Origin: an uncultured Lachnospiraceae bacterium
GTDB lineage: Bacteria; Bacillota; Clostridia; Lachnospirales; Lachnospiraceae
Assembly (NCBI GenBank): GCA_910586955.1
Contig: CAJUMM010000008.1
Span: 1-64,000, forward strand
Length of the DNA stretch: 64,000 nt
Direction: 5' to 3'
Shown here: positions 51,901-56,016 of the stretch, one piece after another
Numbering within the stretch: position 1 is the first letter of the stretch
Layout of the letters: the number at the start of each line of letters is the position of its first letter
Notes under the pieces: generated by a model
Database searches by the model: none
What the model was told of the DNA's origin: nothing
The model's input: the letters and a program-made list of their open reading frames with translations, nothing else
Program-made: the position numbers and the translations under genes

Positions 51901-54900
51901 ACCACACAGGAGATCGGACCGGATGGCCGGGAGACGCCTATGGAGGTGACCCAGTCCGGAAAGAGCCTGATCTTTACCACCAAAGACCCGGTAGAGGTCC
52001 GGGTAAGCGACGATCCCGATGATGAGTGCGTATCCTATGATATCGGTGTAGGGCTTCCTGTACGCTACGGCGGAATGGCATGGGTGGATGAGGTTAACGT
52101 GGGAGGCGACATTGATCTGGATACCAACGGGGACGGTTTCTTCAACAACCAGGTAATTTCCGACTATCCGCCCCTTGCAGGAATGCCGGATGAGGAGCCC
52201 CTGGAGGGCCTGACTATTATGGCTTATGAGAAAGGCCGGGAGCTTCAGCCCGACGGAACCTACGGAGAGCCCATGCGGAATATGAGGGGCCTGCCTATGA
52301 TGGTGGAAACCATGACCAAGGATGAGGCTCTGGCCCAGGCTAATGCGGATCTGGGTACGGCTTATACCAGCCTGGAGGATATCCCCCACAGCACAGATGC
52401 GGAAATGGAGGTATACAAGAAATACAAGACTATGGTAGGAAGCTACCGGTTTGAATATGTGTGGCCCGATAAAGAGTACTTCTTTGTGGCTTATTCCCCG
52501 GTAGACACTACGACCCAGAAGCCCATGTACAAGCCTACCATGCTTCTGGAACAGGTTCCCCACGGATACCGGTTCCGGAACCATCTTAACAGCCGGTACT
52601 GTACAGGCGTCTTTAAGGCAGCGGTGCCCACGGATGCCAACGGAAATCCCAGGTACATGCTGGATGCCAATGGGTTTAAGCTGTGCTACGAGCCGGTAGA
52701 TCAGATGGATCTGGGCTTTGAACAGAGTGATGTAAAGCGTATCACCGGTGTAGTCTGGGATGACAGCAGCGACGGTCCTTTCGCACCGGACGGAAGCCTT
52801 CTCTATGCCGACGGGCTCCGGGATGAGACCCAGGCCACCTACGAAGGCATGGGAGGAGTAAAGGTAGAATTGCTTCCCTACGCCTGGGTGGAAGCCGACG
52901 AGGCAAATGGCATTTTGGCCGGATGGCGGGAGATTAAATGGGATGCCGCAGCCAAGAACTGGAATTTCCTTGACCCGGATTTGACAAAAGATCCCACGGC
53001 TATTCTGGCAGACGGCCATATTCACGGAGGAAAGCAGACAGCTACCACCTCCCTGGCGGGAACCTACCGGTTCACGCTGAACAGCACCATGACAACAGGC
53101 TCGGGAGGAAGCCTGAAGCAGTATGCGGTAGGCTACCGCCTGTATATCCCGCTGCTGCCGAAAGGCTACGCAAAGACAGAGCTCCATGTGACGCCGGCCC
53201 AGAATCCCCCTGCGGATCTGGAGGATGTGGACAGCGATCTGTCCCCCAACCGGTTCCTGTACCAGAGGAAGGGGAATGTGGCGGATCTTCGGGTGGACGT
53301 ATTCGATCCCACGGACTTTGCAGCGCCTTCTATCATCCTGCCCTATGATAAGGAAGGACCGGAGGACACGCCGGATAATTCCCTGATTGTGAACGGATAC
53401 AATCTGTGGGCGGTTCATGCAGTGAACCATATGGACGCAGGCGTGGTGCCCTACAACAAAGGAACTGTAAAAGGCTTCGTGTGGAACGATCTGGAGAGCG
53501 ACGGAAACTATGACGGACTGTGGACAAAGAAGGACAAAGGCGTACCGGATGTGGAAGTGACTCTCCAGTACCGGAGAAATGACAAGGACAGCGTACCCAT
53601 TCCGGAGATCAAGGAGGATCCGGATGCCCAGCCGGGGAACCCGGATGATGCAGGCAGCGGAACGGATGTGCCAAAGGAGCCGGCAGAGACCACAGAGGCC
53701 TGGCTGGACGGAGAGAAATATTTTACCGTCTTTACCTATGAGGCAGATCAATTTGACCTGGCCAAGGAGTTCCCGGGCTTAACCGCAAATCAGGATTACT
53801 TTATCAGCGGATATTATATCTTCCCCCTGACCCAGGCGGCAGAAGATGCTATGCTGCCCCGCGCCATGGAGTACCGCTGGGCGGAGACCAAGAACAAACA
53901 GGATGCAGCCGATAAGAGAGCCGAAGCCGTACAGGCCAAGGCAGAGCTTAGGACAGCCCAGGAAGTACAGGCAGCCCTGGAGAAGGACAAAGCCTTCTTG
54001 GAGAAACAGAGGAAGGAAGTACAGTCCCTGCTGGATGATTTGATGAAGAATTACGGAAAATTGTCCACCGTTTCCCAGGAGCACAGTATTCAGGTGCAGC
54101 TTTTGAATCTGCAGTTAAGCCAGCTCAGGACGGAGAAGATAAATCTGGACAAAGAACTTTTTGAGCTGGAGAGAGAGTGGAATACCAAGTACGGCAGCGG
54201 CACGCCGGACAGCGCTTTGAGCCCCGAAGAGCTGGAGGCAAAGAAAGAGCTGGAGGCAGCCATTGCCGCCAAGAAGGCAGAGATTGCCAAGAAACAGAAG
54301 GAGTGTGAGAATACCGAGAAGCTTCGGGATCAGTATCAGACCCAGTGGAATCAGACAGAAGAACTGCTGCTTAAATATACCTTGGAAATTAATAAACAGA
54401 ACCAGATACTGGCATCTATTGACCTGTCCCTGGAAGAGAATGCGGAGAGTACGGTCAATGCCATGGCACTGGTGGCGGAGATTCAGAGGCGCATCGAAGC
54501 GGCAGAGCGTGAAGCGGAGCGTCTGGAGAGCCTGGCGGTGCAGAAGCCGATTACCACGGCGACCTGCCGGACGGAGAATGACGGGAAGTACATCTTTGAG
54601 GAGCTGCCTCTTATTGACGACAGCATGACGCCGGAAGATCCCAGACAGGGGCCCCTGCTTTACCGGGTAGTGGTGGAGAAAGAAGCCAACAGCGAATATT
54701 CCTATCACAATGTGGAACAAAATACCCATGACGGGAATGACTCCGATGCCGGGGAGGTCCTGGACAAGGCAGTATACCAGAAAGAGAATCTGGAAGCTCT
54801 GGCAAACAAGAAATATAATGCCGAGTCCCTGGGCGTATCTGATCCCGTACAGCCTGTGAACCTGAAAGAAGCAGGTGTTGCAGAGGGGTACAGCGGCAAA

Positions 54901-56010
54901 TACCAGCTCATCGGGCCCCAGGATAATGTAAGGGTTCTGGATGTAGGACTTTTAAGCTACGACAAGAATGTCCGCATCGGTGATCTGGTGTGGAACGACT
55001 CCAACCGGAACCATGTCCAGGATGCCGGAGAGCGGGGTGTGGCAGGGGTAGAAGTAACCCTTTACCGCTACGACGCAGAGGCAGAATACGAGTACTATCC
55101 GTACCAGATCATTGTGGACGGCGGTTCCCTGGATAATCCGGACGATCCGGATAGTTCAAAAACCCCGGATAAGAATCCGAAGGAAGATCCGGAAGCGTAT
55201 ATGAAGCCCACCGTGCAGGTAATTAAGGTAGAAAATCCCAAGACAATTAAGGGATTGTGGAAGCCTGTGGTAGATGCCAACGGTGATATGACGGTGGTTA
55301 CGGATGCAAAGGGACATTATTCCTTTACCGTTCCTCTGGCGGATATGGCAAATCCGGTGGAACCGTACCAGTATCGTGTAATGATATCCCAGACAGGAGA
55401 GAAGACATACGCCTGGAGTGATTTTGAGGTGTCGGATGACGATCGAGTAGATTCCGATGTAATTCCTTCCAGTGACTTTATCGATACGGGAACCGGCCGG
55501 ATGGGCGTGAATGCGTCGGGAGAGCTGGAGGTAACAGGTATTTATGATTCTCTTGGAAAAGAAATTATGCCAAGAGATGCGGCTTCGCCGGAGGCATCGC
55601 CCATGGGGCGGGTGGTAGGAATGCTGACCAACCATTACCACGACTCTATCAGCAACATTTTTGATATTTATAATCCTCCCGAGGACACCACTGATATGCC
55701 GGGCATAGATTTGAGAAAACGGGTGTACTTCCGGTTTGGCCAGAGCGATCTCACCAAGGATGCAGGAATTGATCTGCATACGCCTGTAAGGCCGCCGGGG
55801 ACGGAGATACCCGATACGCCTACGCCGGGAGGCGGAGGAGACGGGGGAGGTGTGATACCGCCCATTCCCCAGACCGGAGGCACCATGGCAGTATTTATCC
55901 TCCTGCTTGCGGCCCTGCTGGCTATGATAGGTTATCTGCTCACCGGCAAAAAGAAGCAGGATGAGGAGGAAGAAAAGGAAAACCCGGGACAGAATGCAGG
56001 ACAGGGATGA
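27949..56010 (+). CDS. Giant wall-anchored surface protein (about 9,353 residues) with SdrD-B-like C-terminal domains
   Basis: One unbroken frame of 28 kb, about 1 MDa of protein. ATG 27949 is chosen over ATG 27904 because GAGGTG (27937-27942) gives 6 nt spacing and the protein then begins with a signal peptide (basic MKKRRRGKTIRR, hydrophobic core 13-24, likely cleavage near AVAA-ENP at ~39). Residues ~160-346 are acidic and Thr/Pro/Gly-rich. Diverged repeats with a GF signature fill residues ~1070-3260 and recur near 4118 and 4887. Residues ~7820-9110 hold five SdrD-B-like domains with Ca2+-type loops such as DTNLNGEQD. The C-terminus has IPQTGG, a membrane segment and a KKK then acidic tail. 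It is expected to be exported by Sec and linked to peptidoglycan by the class B sortase two genes downstream. Its ligand is unknown; adhesion or a fibrous coat is inference. No frameshift or stop was seen in 28 kb. Confidence 0.93.
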   Translation: MKKRRRGKTIRRILAVILLAVLIFQESEPLLGLIKAVAAENPYEDYYDLIAHMDKLEGGSSIGLGRPKTVVLSRRQTATAELSVDGPRSSKFDYVMLHVDAPYIYREFGTGQTGFAYTEAEAMAKGDILGGVEVRFIPADNVSEYTPRLSPEDMIRLLEMEEEAAQEENGEETPEETENPGGDGETEEPGGTEEIPGGETEGETPGTDESGGEEETSSQDQAETTENINPLVEQAPSKTAGSQPAEGNTKPAQDTERPGTGSTGPGNTGEAVTPGTGTPGTGNGGGTVKPGTGNTDETVTPGTGSCDEDVTPGTDGTEDTEETGKPGEEPEEENPKDLDEDLEDMDLGGFLPEDLVPQLYGASGGDLYDPRVYPAYPDSAQMKEGNPGSGAGEIWWRGHTAVGINGEIRNDSRPVVKAEYRFWVKKGESIPEGTMATLYSWCQYEQYTPTQQGTEITYYMNGNVFKPGNWQNYVPADKNGYPFVQRDPWRGEGQGFLVYTNIDWRFNVETRKGVEDDKVLVWQKNNYASFKMTITNTSGMMDDGDGNLVLPSDPDEWVPDTTTFDEIGIMAGAGDYTGGGVFRRYLLENNQPKLNPDYVGNSTDANILYTGQWMDNLLKCVDYDVSKYDEAGGILILDVSELAPEDQDLEDADELLQKGAKRIGYHYTADTNFSFAVKGDVLYPPHMKKENGYDKDYPNEKVLRLFVPYTTNVSLAEPDTVFAADGTIYFGQKVEGGEEHEGQFPWMQDTEDSVFFEFPDLAASGDKKVKEEQQEAAVGQEIIYTIQNVGYEASGKGSALRPPMYRPSIIDVLPEQFDFTSLRFVVSKDQDHSGIVEEWLGGTDKLLGLGIAKEYQGQTQRYPMVEYRTKDNKWAPVPDPQIQREEEGDLVIYTMDYSRFFERERGYQEKHTIRINYKTTFSPEDECPGTVEIVGKSRKAGIMTNRAIVNFIQLNYYMYQLTDALEEGRIEDQLGHYPVDEVADEQFYIYNESEASPEFEKSAVTGKLWLHTIIKDEDNWDDEELNTPLAYEVGRYFFHARNEADGQGYNTGFHITLPVIVTNKETQETGKQGFLTTGIYVNRALIEAGEPQWQRDEDGAILYDDAGNPVEGPLLTLTGTNGKVHTFTKSELLNMPGNPADKEPLHKNCVYLNFAEGSILKTELGQLEKIDLTYSAFYGKRELEEADPDAQQYQYMEIVGTCYTPSECKADLDYEVAGWHDRFTNKYVDNSLNEYQGKDDGTLIFEMANPTIDAVVNNLRGQKEELLPIPHQELFSYDISLGNDSTSVMKEGVATLILPVNGMDHADPDVAGTGFTAQEFRMDLSHMLDKVNANNNWGVLTEIQLFEASAADPDGENKGALIRTLTEAELAAYIDPVTQQLTLPGSLWDGHLLGAIRVHIRDVDAQMLPEHDETDINGTVTGTVPEKLFHLRVFGHGTTYEQDLIFQGNFEASTPPLVGAADGLKKKEELDYEVNALYMDTNPSITLETVQRLTGTAAPNWTENTRYPIYPVWPTGSRKKKQVWRDVFYAGDPLEVTASFSNFYGTERISSMVRAVLEFEVPARINTGVDNRPEGFLVESFRIPAATGTHALTGGVDEITITGFKPDGTPLTVTLSRDDLYGTSSPVSMSGSDMVLQGNFWKNQGFGAVTDIQVIYAKLEGNAGASQPLKARLTGSTTFGGDHPVNVRLYTEEERKFTIPNYHDNASWGSSLYDPEHAYFVHNGGNRGAGNHAQVDNGTGTSWVNGMPSSRTPGIPFGEDYDRRVINSEDSIYPWMESLSTYVADQTVNGERRPMGVDQGPAQEIYVPHNKYEKQYHFYAGVNDAAKGVRDSILHIELPISRVTIDGKEESKGFLFQELRIPKTELDKIKGIFRLEFAGTSYPGNLAYNTNATGSLLLTKSEIAPFIEAATGDLVVTRDDIETLRIAKGLTDMGDIRYIRVRFEDVPKDSAHVDKAVHVMVKGITTTYSDNNQWKAISRYYRPQYWNFGTNNSYFPEYYTKQDETVIHVVRPNPYVYVQARFEDQALGGAPNGASGQASAPNLAGSQTNTVLNVPVGNLWNPEDYDRTLHSYRIYFGNKSYQAHSYSDLIKPVFDIDLPLRKEKKGFQVTSVTLDPDLTKYGTGCTMTLYSSDYDTTKDQNDNYNAGKFRVFTTADLEALLAGSQKIDLSADGQMKDWYLKSIRISYDNYEGDDANNKQNFISLDGLLTTYADDDATDPNNINYGNLITASAVGKVPAEYDIFSKTTSHTVQAGGSFRPYKAQPGITVQPGSNGGYSGDKTTRPASIGAEAFYQIALTNAGMSRQYNTYLNTTLPVCDLPVMEDGSQSVGGFQLTRIVLGTDMIKKLTREGHVDLEAICLVEHQPLQLDADGKLDTSLPLPEKKRLTIRRMKDGDGNPVYASPSDVFPRYEAVYTQGNTEIKKVTINLNDYYVPGAGGGPGVLTIPSGVWNQDDFPMAYPEHVNLEVGKFASRYEGGTEQAAVNLANAMRLYGIPQTYYYDENYVMSRYLKAESSLKEIYEQDDVTAKLYERTAASWAQLQLSPSNPTLEMKAEQEKDGACVGSQKELPLSYEDKDGLYYSMKLGNDSESGMSRPVLSVRLPMYDDDPTTAEQEEKRRGFQLTEIYLDKLLVGDGVTPASYVDKNGNQYDQKPDGIDVTPVPDQGMADVAEIRIIDAFLTDKNGDPLTYVIRDAELQAFLEARKTAADHSVRIPYTAWYDPNEPAGGKKCVKYPGTVEVVFSRFDPEKRGNDTGEVRLYGNATRYGDENTNQGRNNAANIQNPDSYYTQAGTSGTTPTTTKVSVPGNALLADASFLDYVAGMDQKITPSDYKEAWDHAAFQVREPRPVHSAEIVYYNRKIETAATDRAATDGNTRWTVIPYAREYVSAWALFNDSISRMENFYFTMTPEIAVDAQGDYRGFHTMDVIIRKELLNQAVIDKIVLTDKADPARQIVIERTGAVQKPGDTPFAPASGNPYEAHNPGTKTRELPEDIYAGSTYTITLPDGTAKTLAKAVGGEYYGLADGVYTINEGDLVIPRDLIVDEGGMPNIGKIEVWGSDFLAGRTAPNTAVGRPLESQTQSHTQSILFVGINDEEPVGTSNNSHIHNGDTTYTLNQGVFCAYLYGHTDKQVADTNDKLTGGQDDKKGNNFKDVATVKHQRSEWDCSYVKTPKLYFDTTISAVFKEDTQQWDEKMNNSNTGNGGANDRRFTDETLGEAVTRDNTTTTGGNPPIYKPYSNHWHNDQYLDNQVMDVGNKALTGFTVDFRQYHSPAMYPYSYSEQHFGWDYNSQWATTERLESNATILEDYNAAATVRMTIDLPADNFDAYYIKLRPALKPFVTNIRVYLADGNSYYDIPVGDWEGNARGTTVNGGRSYTIGADRSYGVDADGDGEVDWWRINLLDMDNSANWYATKSIAPYDPFDLLDKANGSHPYYRSPAAAVYKGNIKSVVITMNVNQDPAKPSAGNNLFQIIAADEGSWYWDTYESNGFETWPCQRANEDDTTHPTMTSRLQETRHSIEIAGRALTKTSGASQDAQASVTTRLELGTLFRNEAADSVGNTTVDSKNQVTKLRYQDGANPSQRRSSWSYFDYYHWYVWHHYHMYYNTCYCYTTRHYATWHSGHLYDTARIRIRRPSISLAKGLGSTADNKAFSAPGGNITWDLAHEMRGSLPGHGARPNNSALPDYGGLRAYGLGLNQNRSYVTEKHPAHESWTDHYDESHLFNEWYGLFTHVDSVTMEDTLPEITRTEGWYKGFFSRYVEADSSIADNVAYVKVTLSTHKTDPDTGDVKAETDASKDRVIYIQRDQLYGSKANQTYLGKVLFRYEDMDQHIDGKTSLDEIDGDRLEAVMKDLTGDNIITLGKNEYPSKVEFQVWNLPGHGDQTDEYDGVAPKRDQSGNTKPDFYLFGNVCDIIDDVYHENHPEWTREYCSPTSTDPNDLDWAKRSEAIMNNGLIRPRVNHVTDGDWNYIFSAAEMDTTSDPAKDKNNGYQMEMSANQKFGPFSGYDESVGGYYNHYQSYLYAKRVQPDLKVQIQTLEDPTSGRVPESGTREKPSPLNDIYDYEADNITPQKTTWRMWATNQTQRRIDESNGGDNPTYPLDTGGTYYKDVQYRNLSPNGFRMEKIWIPVEFINESRNTGQGNVGYMDGVDKGTEATDTPEKRIDGVNKFVVSKFLLYTATKADQRNIRVDTVNLSTPQIPADCETFDLKAYVLDDMIKNSGIPADGRNKYVTLADEARQEITDPDQARYYCIDLEKMYLDGVSYTDDKGTHTLKPVKKDGEGTDYYLQLNTMAFEYDLEVRIPWMNNYVKNRERYFEPNTTRDATLTGEKGASTGRYQYDIDPADLLFEGVFADRHYTEEAYAKPGTPGWDSWDIDSKPTVDTDPLELNKRVCDWLFVHANAAGVNAIQDMSYPNGNMQRCSEYVNYKMFLFRNRAAKINVAVNRLPYRGAGDNDPDPNGDPGNTNRPEALSYGNGNDYSSSDSNQNRNDARPVDIAKLLPGDRIDYYITAVNTKDLNHDGNNQEMGVTTWFHPAVRFDAPEGTRIARWYYMPAGFDLGELPKIDPVTGEYMLDGDGKQIQGPVAIEKDPANGYGFDFGDITAYDPYHKSPTSGKYMAVPHNTELADIYSGIEFEPPTIFGKLARSIGLFSMFQKNATQPTEDYKNDEAVHSIVWEMEGSVPINRGFVILVELEVELPEDKDGKPVTSLSNLKNYDIGPSTVQYGSWDRAHGYDPFYFTSVRAENAKPEANYNGDALSGPGRAPFGSPFAKQETIQSASVVYQRLYNTNDKNFLTDQGGHEGTTARVTSSQMDYYFGSEAPEIAMEMIHNVDGEEARITVGNPVGTTGGKGVIANSQDRFISAMTLTIDFIAAGNVPPTGVDQLSMQGFYLNRMPTREEMLYNQKSSDEAYKAEPDGVEDVPATLYVQLRGDLKPDGTLKESWADVPYDPDHPFAIRDKKDGYRLIYYPKDSEKQQYPDGYYLEDGQKVAVEPRQVVRMRVEYGYLSDRDAMSKGTLYLPNFVLYGIGALAYTQGSAGADAYYYNYNLGLRQEWVLDMSAGDNYTNLKPGENTEQYQGMTAAELQAAYEAGRIPKPADPADPAVTPDPDNPNENSEIERNSVKFSAENNDLWYQIRRRLPNIQLLTDQYASKDEAVNAGKEAGGLTGYRPEQKLWTRVRIENKVNKSMTNPGGKRTSAQKKDGLAACTAADVLGTGEVYQPTLIDKVPIQYVDVPASMLPAGGMGAVTDTPVEIAFPSDVTIIWKRLDENGNLVEREIRADDPAEGYDLPKVTVYKVTARDIGGMQSFDKANMDGVNAVHQGTYNHAYYTNKRTSPIDSAATAEDAEYYIYTYTFKSADGTCALKPGDELEIVYPVTAHKSGLPMATYTGSGRNIYLSRPGEYLFTQYNKGAYVTQNSMYPTVGDMSARMMDMDLLLHDAAFTGSRTGVRRSYIWTQDEHGANRLDPVISPVTGEPKLYRDDTKQKRSEFLSGSTVTMPGVAGGYGVNGGNDNLGDYGANGNFWDLDIYNQAKRQTIQVKADSTVVNNRPDQVAELQPKGFTDTGTMRDWYRYLMRARTFTAGGAGGASAAFDLGFEPLRLNGDSGVVDGTPGGEEGENLKENLLWTESGIHLRKAWLFATSQFVTEDEALTAVDGTQDPTDERIDSDEVWSPSTALLQYGEEYTARLLAINYGDWALDGVRFIYVLPYGVMPKLLETPEGDREVDLKAWYMQQGSETALGSAIDPDLLEARVVQTPFDTPVDYDHRAAQAAADPILYETYYQGWKEVYSDDQQMQPWVVEITVKSPLHGWRGSAGKTSPYQIRVDLQAVVYNQPESERYVDTVYAAPYDDKTNYEENDLGDTKMQPDEGYYQIYDRTNLAGDLVRYNGSNGYGVENTKHPFHLESGMLSGGIRHRPDKNGSSWWDRYYGNPRFFAPGTPYHKGRNQFCSLFTAGDSCPGEADTQLRILHNETDDDPLDYLDKEGNPISRTFARSGSQAKVGKPVLRHWTEVADPESKTGQEVGKESKYNEFYQQMEEPFYLSLFAENQIVIGNLPEAPIGSQESLKYKSIHYQWLNDRSKLVSYSVYQMGGGRKGGASYPLPTMSALLPEGIVPLTEDGEAYPKKGLDPVGNADWTEAGNGKTDQPNTALDYELLVRNVSSLEASKNPNADVADSRIHKDKYGVQIEYLPDLNRYMVRIVPTHYSVNPENYEDMMKVLESPKLDANQYLNARVRVMAVESPEHELKNGTKDTKLLERWQQIRTFAASKVPGFKFYTDDASDAAGQLKNQNPFSVGAENRTHYMYGRGCPHSNCSYWPGNGASYHTGYHNTITDPRLDTTGPNGRIKGERDQFLGEMKYGEEIDSGKSNAGNLVNAGVNVEDYKERNEKQTDFGVLDVNGDGVTGYIRDTYVSPNRFVSNALKVYTRNPHLMLDMRFALTAKEPGAGENDGSPDYQGRIAKLGAESEESATLRTGDYDENPGALAEEDIAKLGYGQRVWYTITVMNKASESPMQDWEDTTIERKAPAGTGPGTGAGTGTGTTPDPVWPTLPMDGKHAVLTNPIANMGFFIPAYSPGTAEYRQEEEAWNKAKSDWETNLAVRTRKLEESGDVTHGAFVFSQYLPETLAYDRQLMIQTYHADGTPDELMTKAEAEKRGWTILDNTPSKKPGQENMDNVKFISVTVIPPAQDTAKAEDPGEGRLSKAESEPYFSQGEVKNYQSIVNGVRPAGYLASGDKFALKVLTRVSDVPNLNDPDGTSYDENGISRKQYFSHAFVNLESLNGNYDENLHNKENRKAQTSYDWLGDQKKDSIRYYNGTRKLDVGLNPQERMSVQDGQALTKMETYDENGDPLNTEPTDPFINKEENWNNWNKNKDKEATKEIDRYAHDTAYGFRIAAPKGYAKVLTDDPQQVVAGGTTPPTYRSTDMIHMYLGEGSLFQGSAGSMYLVDHLPLYGSTKNQTLEDYDATNLDQYNTDNSIVMVSNRVETIRTGYWSLPGDSELYFEEGYDKELAEHLKVHVYYTDREECKDVRQKVEDIPKGTCWPGTKNPIWHELTPAGGVALDANQVLDVPRPGTRYIRMNQIAWVIISDDPVKYPVPCGFRLDVDAKLDTADKKEELHECKNPPKRGEMEGYYPRNLLGVDETTGNPESVAVKGGLIEMSSYTSNTDSIYAAHISKLYVNYSDGDFAYIEGGDGTPENEKIFLRANLILAPKKPVADLTIDGEYFRRFTKREDPSLTGDTFKWTDNVALSASSALLKYHLTLNNYTVDHQKEYKISQGGRITEDRFTDPVITVKIPALLKIEPTLFQYISYEDSQKPICPLNSDYFSNRGYSTSAYLYWTYRVVHQEEYDPDTGYTTAYSDRSVNNTIRLNEIADVTLSGEEGSQILQFRFHGELPPGDTIVIDYMVRARTTNENESIAGGEENRKTTVYATDDVGAPQWMYWKSYTDEQRSEQHKDTDNMDYDNDKSITDYNLLVTSSAIAFATTNSFPFSKYAQSLLESDTNSSSGPIPVLQGEIYKYHLTMSHSAELVTNGNLLADSKACVVVYDITPYTQDQNIINTTGKSSPRGSKWSPWMRISKDSFELKSVNPALAKRLEDNDLGDPRPTDRQIETLKQQNKVIDPDDYVVWLGPVNVQRNADGTVAYINPAGLEDLFSLEQRNITSQTTDPDVADGIKANFYTNLLLSSWHHQGEYTSYPISYGAELTEHNVTLDELIDWRDSGAVSEDDFHEIVKNLRQLFVAMKDPEYFLMPKTTLDLNVKMKVPLNLPVCREFNTGTLLSNNSEVTSYQAVNTFATGTRRNDTSASGAAVVYVSNPKDRGEIGDYVWLDTNLNGEQDEILYGKPVGTFAEFNRKLPLRNMKTDEFGNITYEPAWGDGEDPGINKVKVELLTPRGGIFYAANMNGDAVDPTPDAEGRYHVLADDGSWAYGATGDAVMTAYGPCVTYTETDYYGNHGYYIFPNLNRDAQYGLRFTMPDEYEHYGLTTQEIGPDGRETPMEVTQSGKSLIFTTKDPVEVRVSDDPDDECVSYDIGVGLPVRYGGMAWVDEVNVGGDIDLDTNGDGFFNNQVISDYPPLAGMPDEEPLEGLTIMAYEKGRELQPDGTYGEPMRNMRGLPMMVETMTKDEALAQANADLGTAYTSLEDIPHSTDAEMEVYKKYKTMVGSYRFEYVWPDKEYFFVAYSPVDTTTQKPMYKPTMLLEQVPHGYRFRNHLNSRYCTGVFKAAVPTDANGNPRYMLDANGFKLCYEPVDQMDLGFEQSDVKRITGVVWDDSSDGPFAPDGSLLYADGLRDETQATYEGMGGVKVELLPYAWVEADEANGILAGWREIKWDAAAKNWNFLDPDLTKDPTAILADGHIHGGKQTATTSLAGTYRFTLNSTMTTGSGGSLKQYAVGYRLYIPLLPKGYAKTELHVTPAQNPPADLEDVDSDLSPNRFLYQRKGNVADLRVDVFDPTDFAAPSIILPYDKEGPEDTPDNSLIVNGYNLWAVHAVNHMDAGVVPYNKGTVKGFVWNDLESDGNYDGLWTKKDKGVPDVEVTLQYRRNDKDSVPIPEIKEDPDAQPGNPDDAGSGTDVPKEPAETTEAWLDGEKYFTVFTYEADQFDLAKEFPGLTANQDYFISGYYIFPLTQAAEDAMLPRAMEYRWAETKNKQDAADKRAEAVQAKAELRTAQEVQAALEKDKAFLEKQRKEVQSLLDDLMKNYGKLSTVSQEHSIQVQLLNLQLSQLRTEKINLDKELFELEREWNTKYGSGTPDSALSPEELEAKKELEAAIAAKKAEIAKKQKECENTEKLRDQYQTQWNQTEELLLKYTLEINKQNQILASIDLSLEENAESTVNAMALVAEIQRRIEAAEREAERLESLAVQKPITTATCRTENDGKYIFEELPLIDDSMTPEDPRQGPLLYRVVVEKEANSEYSYHNVEQNTHDGNDSDAGEVLDKAVYQKENLEALANKKYNAESLGVSDPVQPVNLKEAGVAEGYSGKYQLIGPQDNVRVLDVGLLSYDKNVRIGDLVWNDSNRNHVQDAGERGVAGVEVTLYRYDAEAEYEYYPYQIIVDGGSLDNPDDPDSSKTPDKNPKEDPEAYMKPTVQVIKVENPKTIKGLWKPVVDANGDMTVVTDAKGHYSFTVPLADMANPVEPYQYRVMISQTGEKTYAWSDFEVSDDDRVDSDVIPSSDFIDTGTGRMGVNASGELEVTGIYDSLGKEIMPRDAASPEASPMGRVVGMLTNHYHDSISNIFDIYNPPEDTTDMPGIDLRKRVYFRFGQSDLTKDAGIDLHTPVRPPGTEIPDTPTPGGGGDGGGVIPPIPQTGGTMAVFILLLAALLAMIGYLLTGKKKQDEEEEKENPGQNAGQG
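28426..28987 (+). other. Acidic, then Thr/Pro/Gly-rich low-complexity segment of the giant protein
   Basis: Residues ~160-346 have Glu/Gly/Pro/Thr runs (EETPEETENPGGDGETEE), then VTPGTG-type units (28762 to about 28905) and an acidic end (DLDEDLEDMD). Such stretches are usually flexible, extended and often modified. No fold is expected. Confidence 0.85.
31165..37731 (+). repeat. Diverged repeat array with GF signature in the giant protein
   Basis: A Gly-Phe pair followed by an alternating hydrophobic strand recurs at residues 1073, 1314, 1575, 1853, 2106, 2331, 2619, 2920 and 3260 (codons at 31165, 31888, 32671, 33505, 34264, 34939, 35803, 36706, 37726). Examples are GFLTTGIYVNRAL, GFLFQELRIPKTEL and GFQLTEIYLDKLL. 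Spacings are 225-340 residues. Each unit also has a long substrate-like loop and often ends with a GxxTTY or YGxxTRY element (GHGTTY, KGITTTY, DGLLTTY, YGNATRY). Later copies lie at residues 4118 (40300) and 4887 (42607). Sequence identity between units is low. Confidence 0.75.
38698..38823 (+). other. Aromatic- and histidine-rich segment in the giant protein
   Basis: Residues ~3584-3625 read SWSYFDYYHWYVWHHYHMYY, then a Cys-Tyr-Cys motif and more His, Tyr and Thr. Tyr, His and Trp make up well over half of this stretch, in contrast to the Asp/Gly/Pro-rich surroundings. The DNA here looks more AT-rich than the flanks by eye. Confidence 0.85.
51409..55600 (+). repeat. Five SdrD-B-like domains at the C-terminus of the giant protein
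   Basis: Domain starts are near residues 7821 (GEIGDYVWLDTNLNGEQDE), 8039 (YGGMAWVDEVNVGG), 8264 (ITGVVWDDSSDG), 8505 (VKGFVWNDLESDGNYDG) and 9007 (IGDLVWNDSNRNHVQDAGE). SdrD-B domains are Ca2+-binding beta-sandwiches in staphylococcal adhesins; the Asp/Asn/Gly loops agree. The last copy lacks the central Gly of the loop. They probably form a rigid stalk next to the wall. Confidence 0.85.
53878..54546 (+). other. Coiled-coil insertion inside the fourth SdrD-B-like domain
   Basis: Residues ~8644-8866 are almost entirely helical with heptad character (DKRAEAVQAKAELRTAQEVQ and EIQRRIEAAEREAERLES). They sit between the strand-forming EVTLQYRRN part and the closing TENDGKYIFEELPL part of the same beta domain, so the coiled coil is inserted in a loop and not at a domain border. 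Confidence 0.85.
55864..56010 (+). other. Cell-wall sorting signal of the giant protein
   Basis: IPQTG at residues 9306-9310, then a hydrophobic stretch (MAVFILLLAALLAMIGYLL), then KKK followed by an acidic, Asn/Gln/Gly-rich tail of about 17 residues. The xPxTG form fits the sites reported for clostridial class B sortases such as that of C. difficile. Confidence 0.9.
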
Positions 56011-56016
56011 CAGAAT

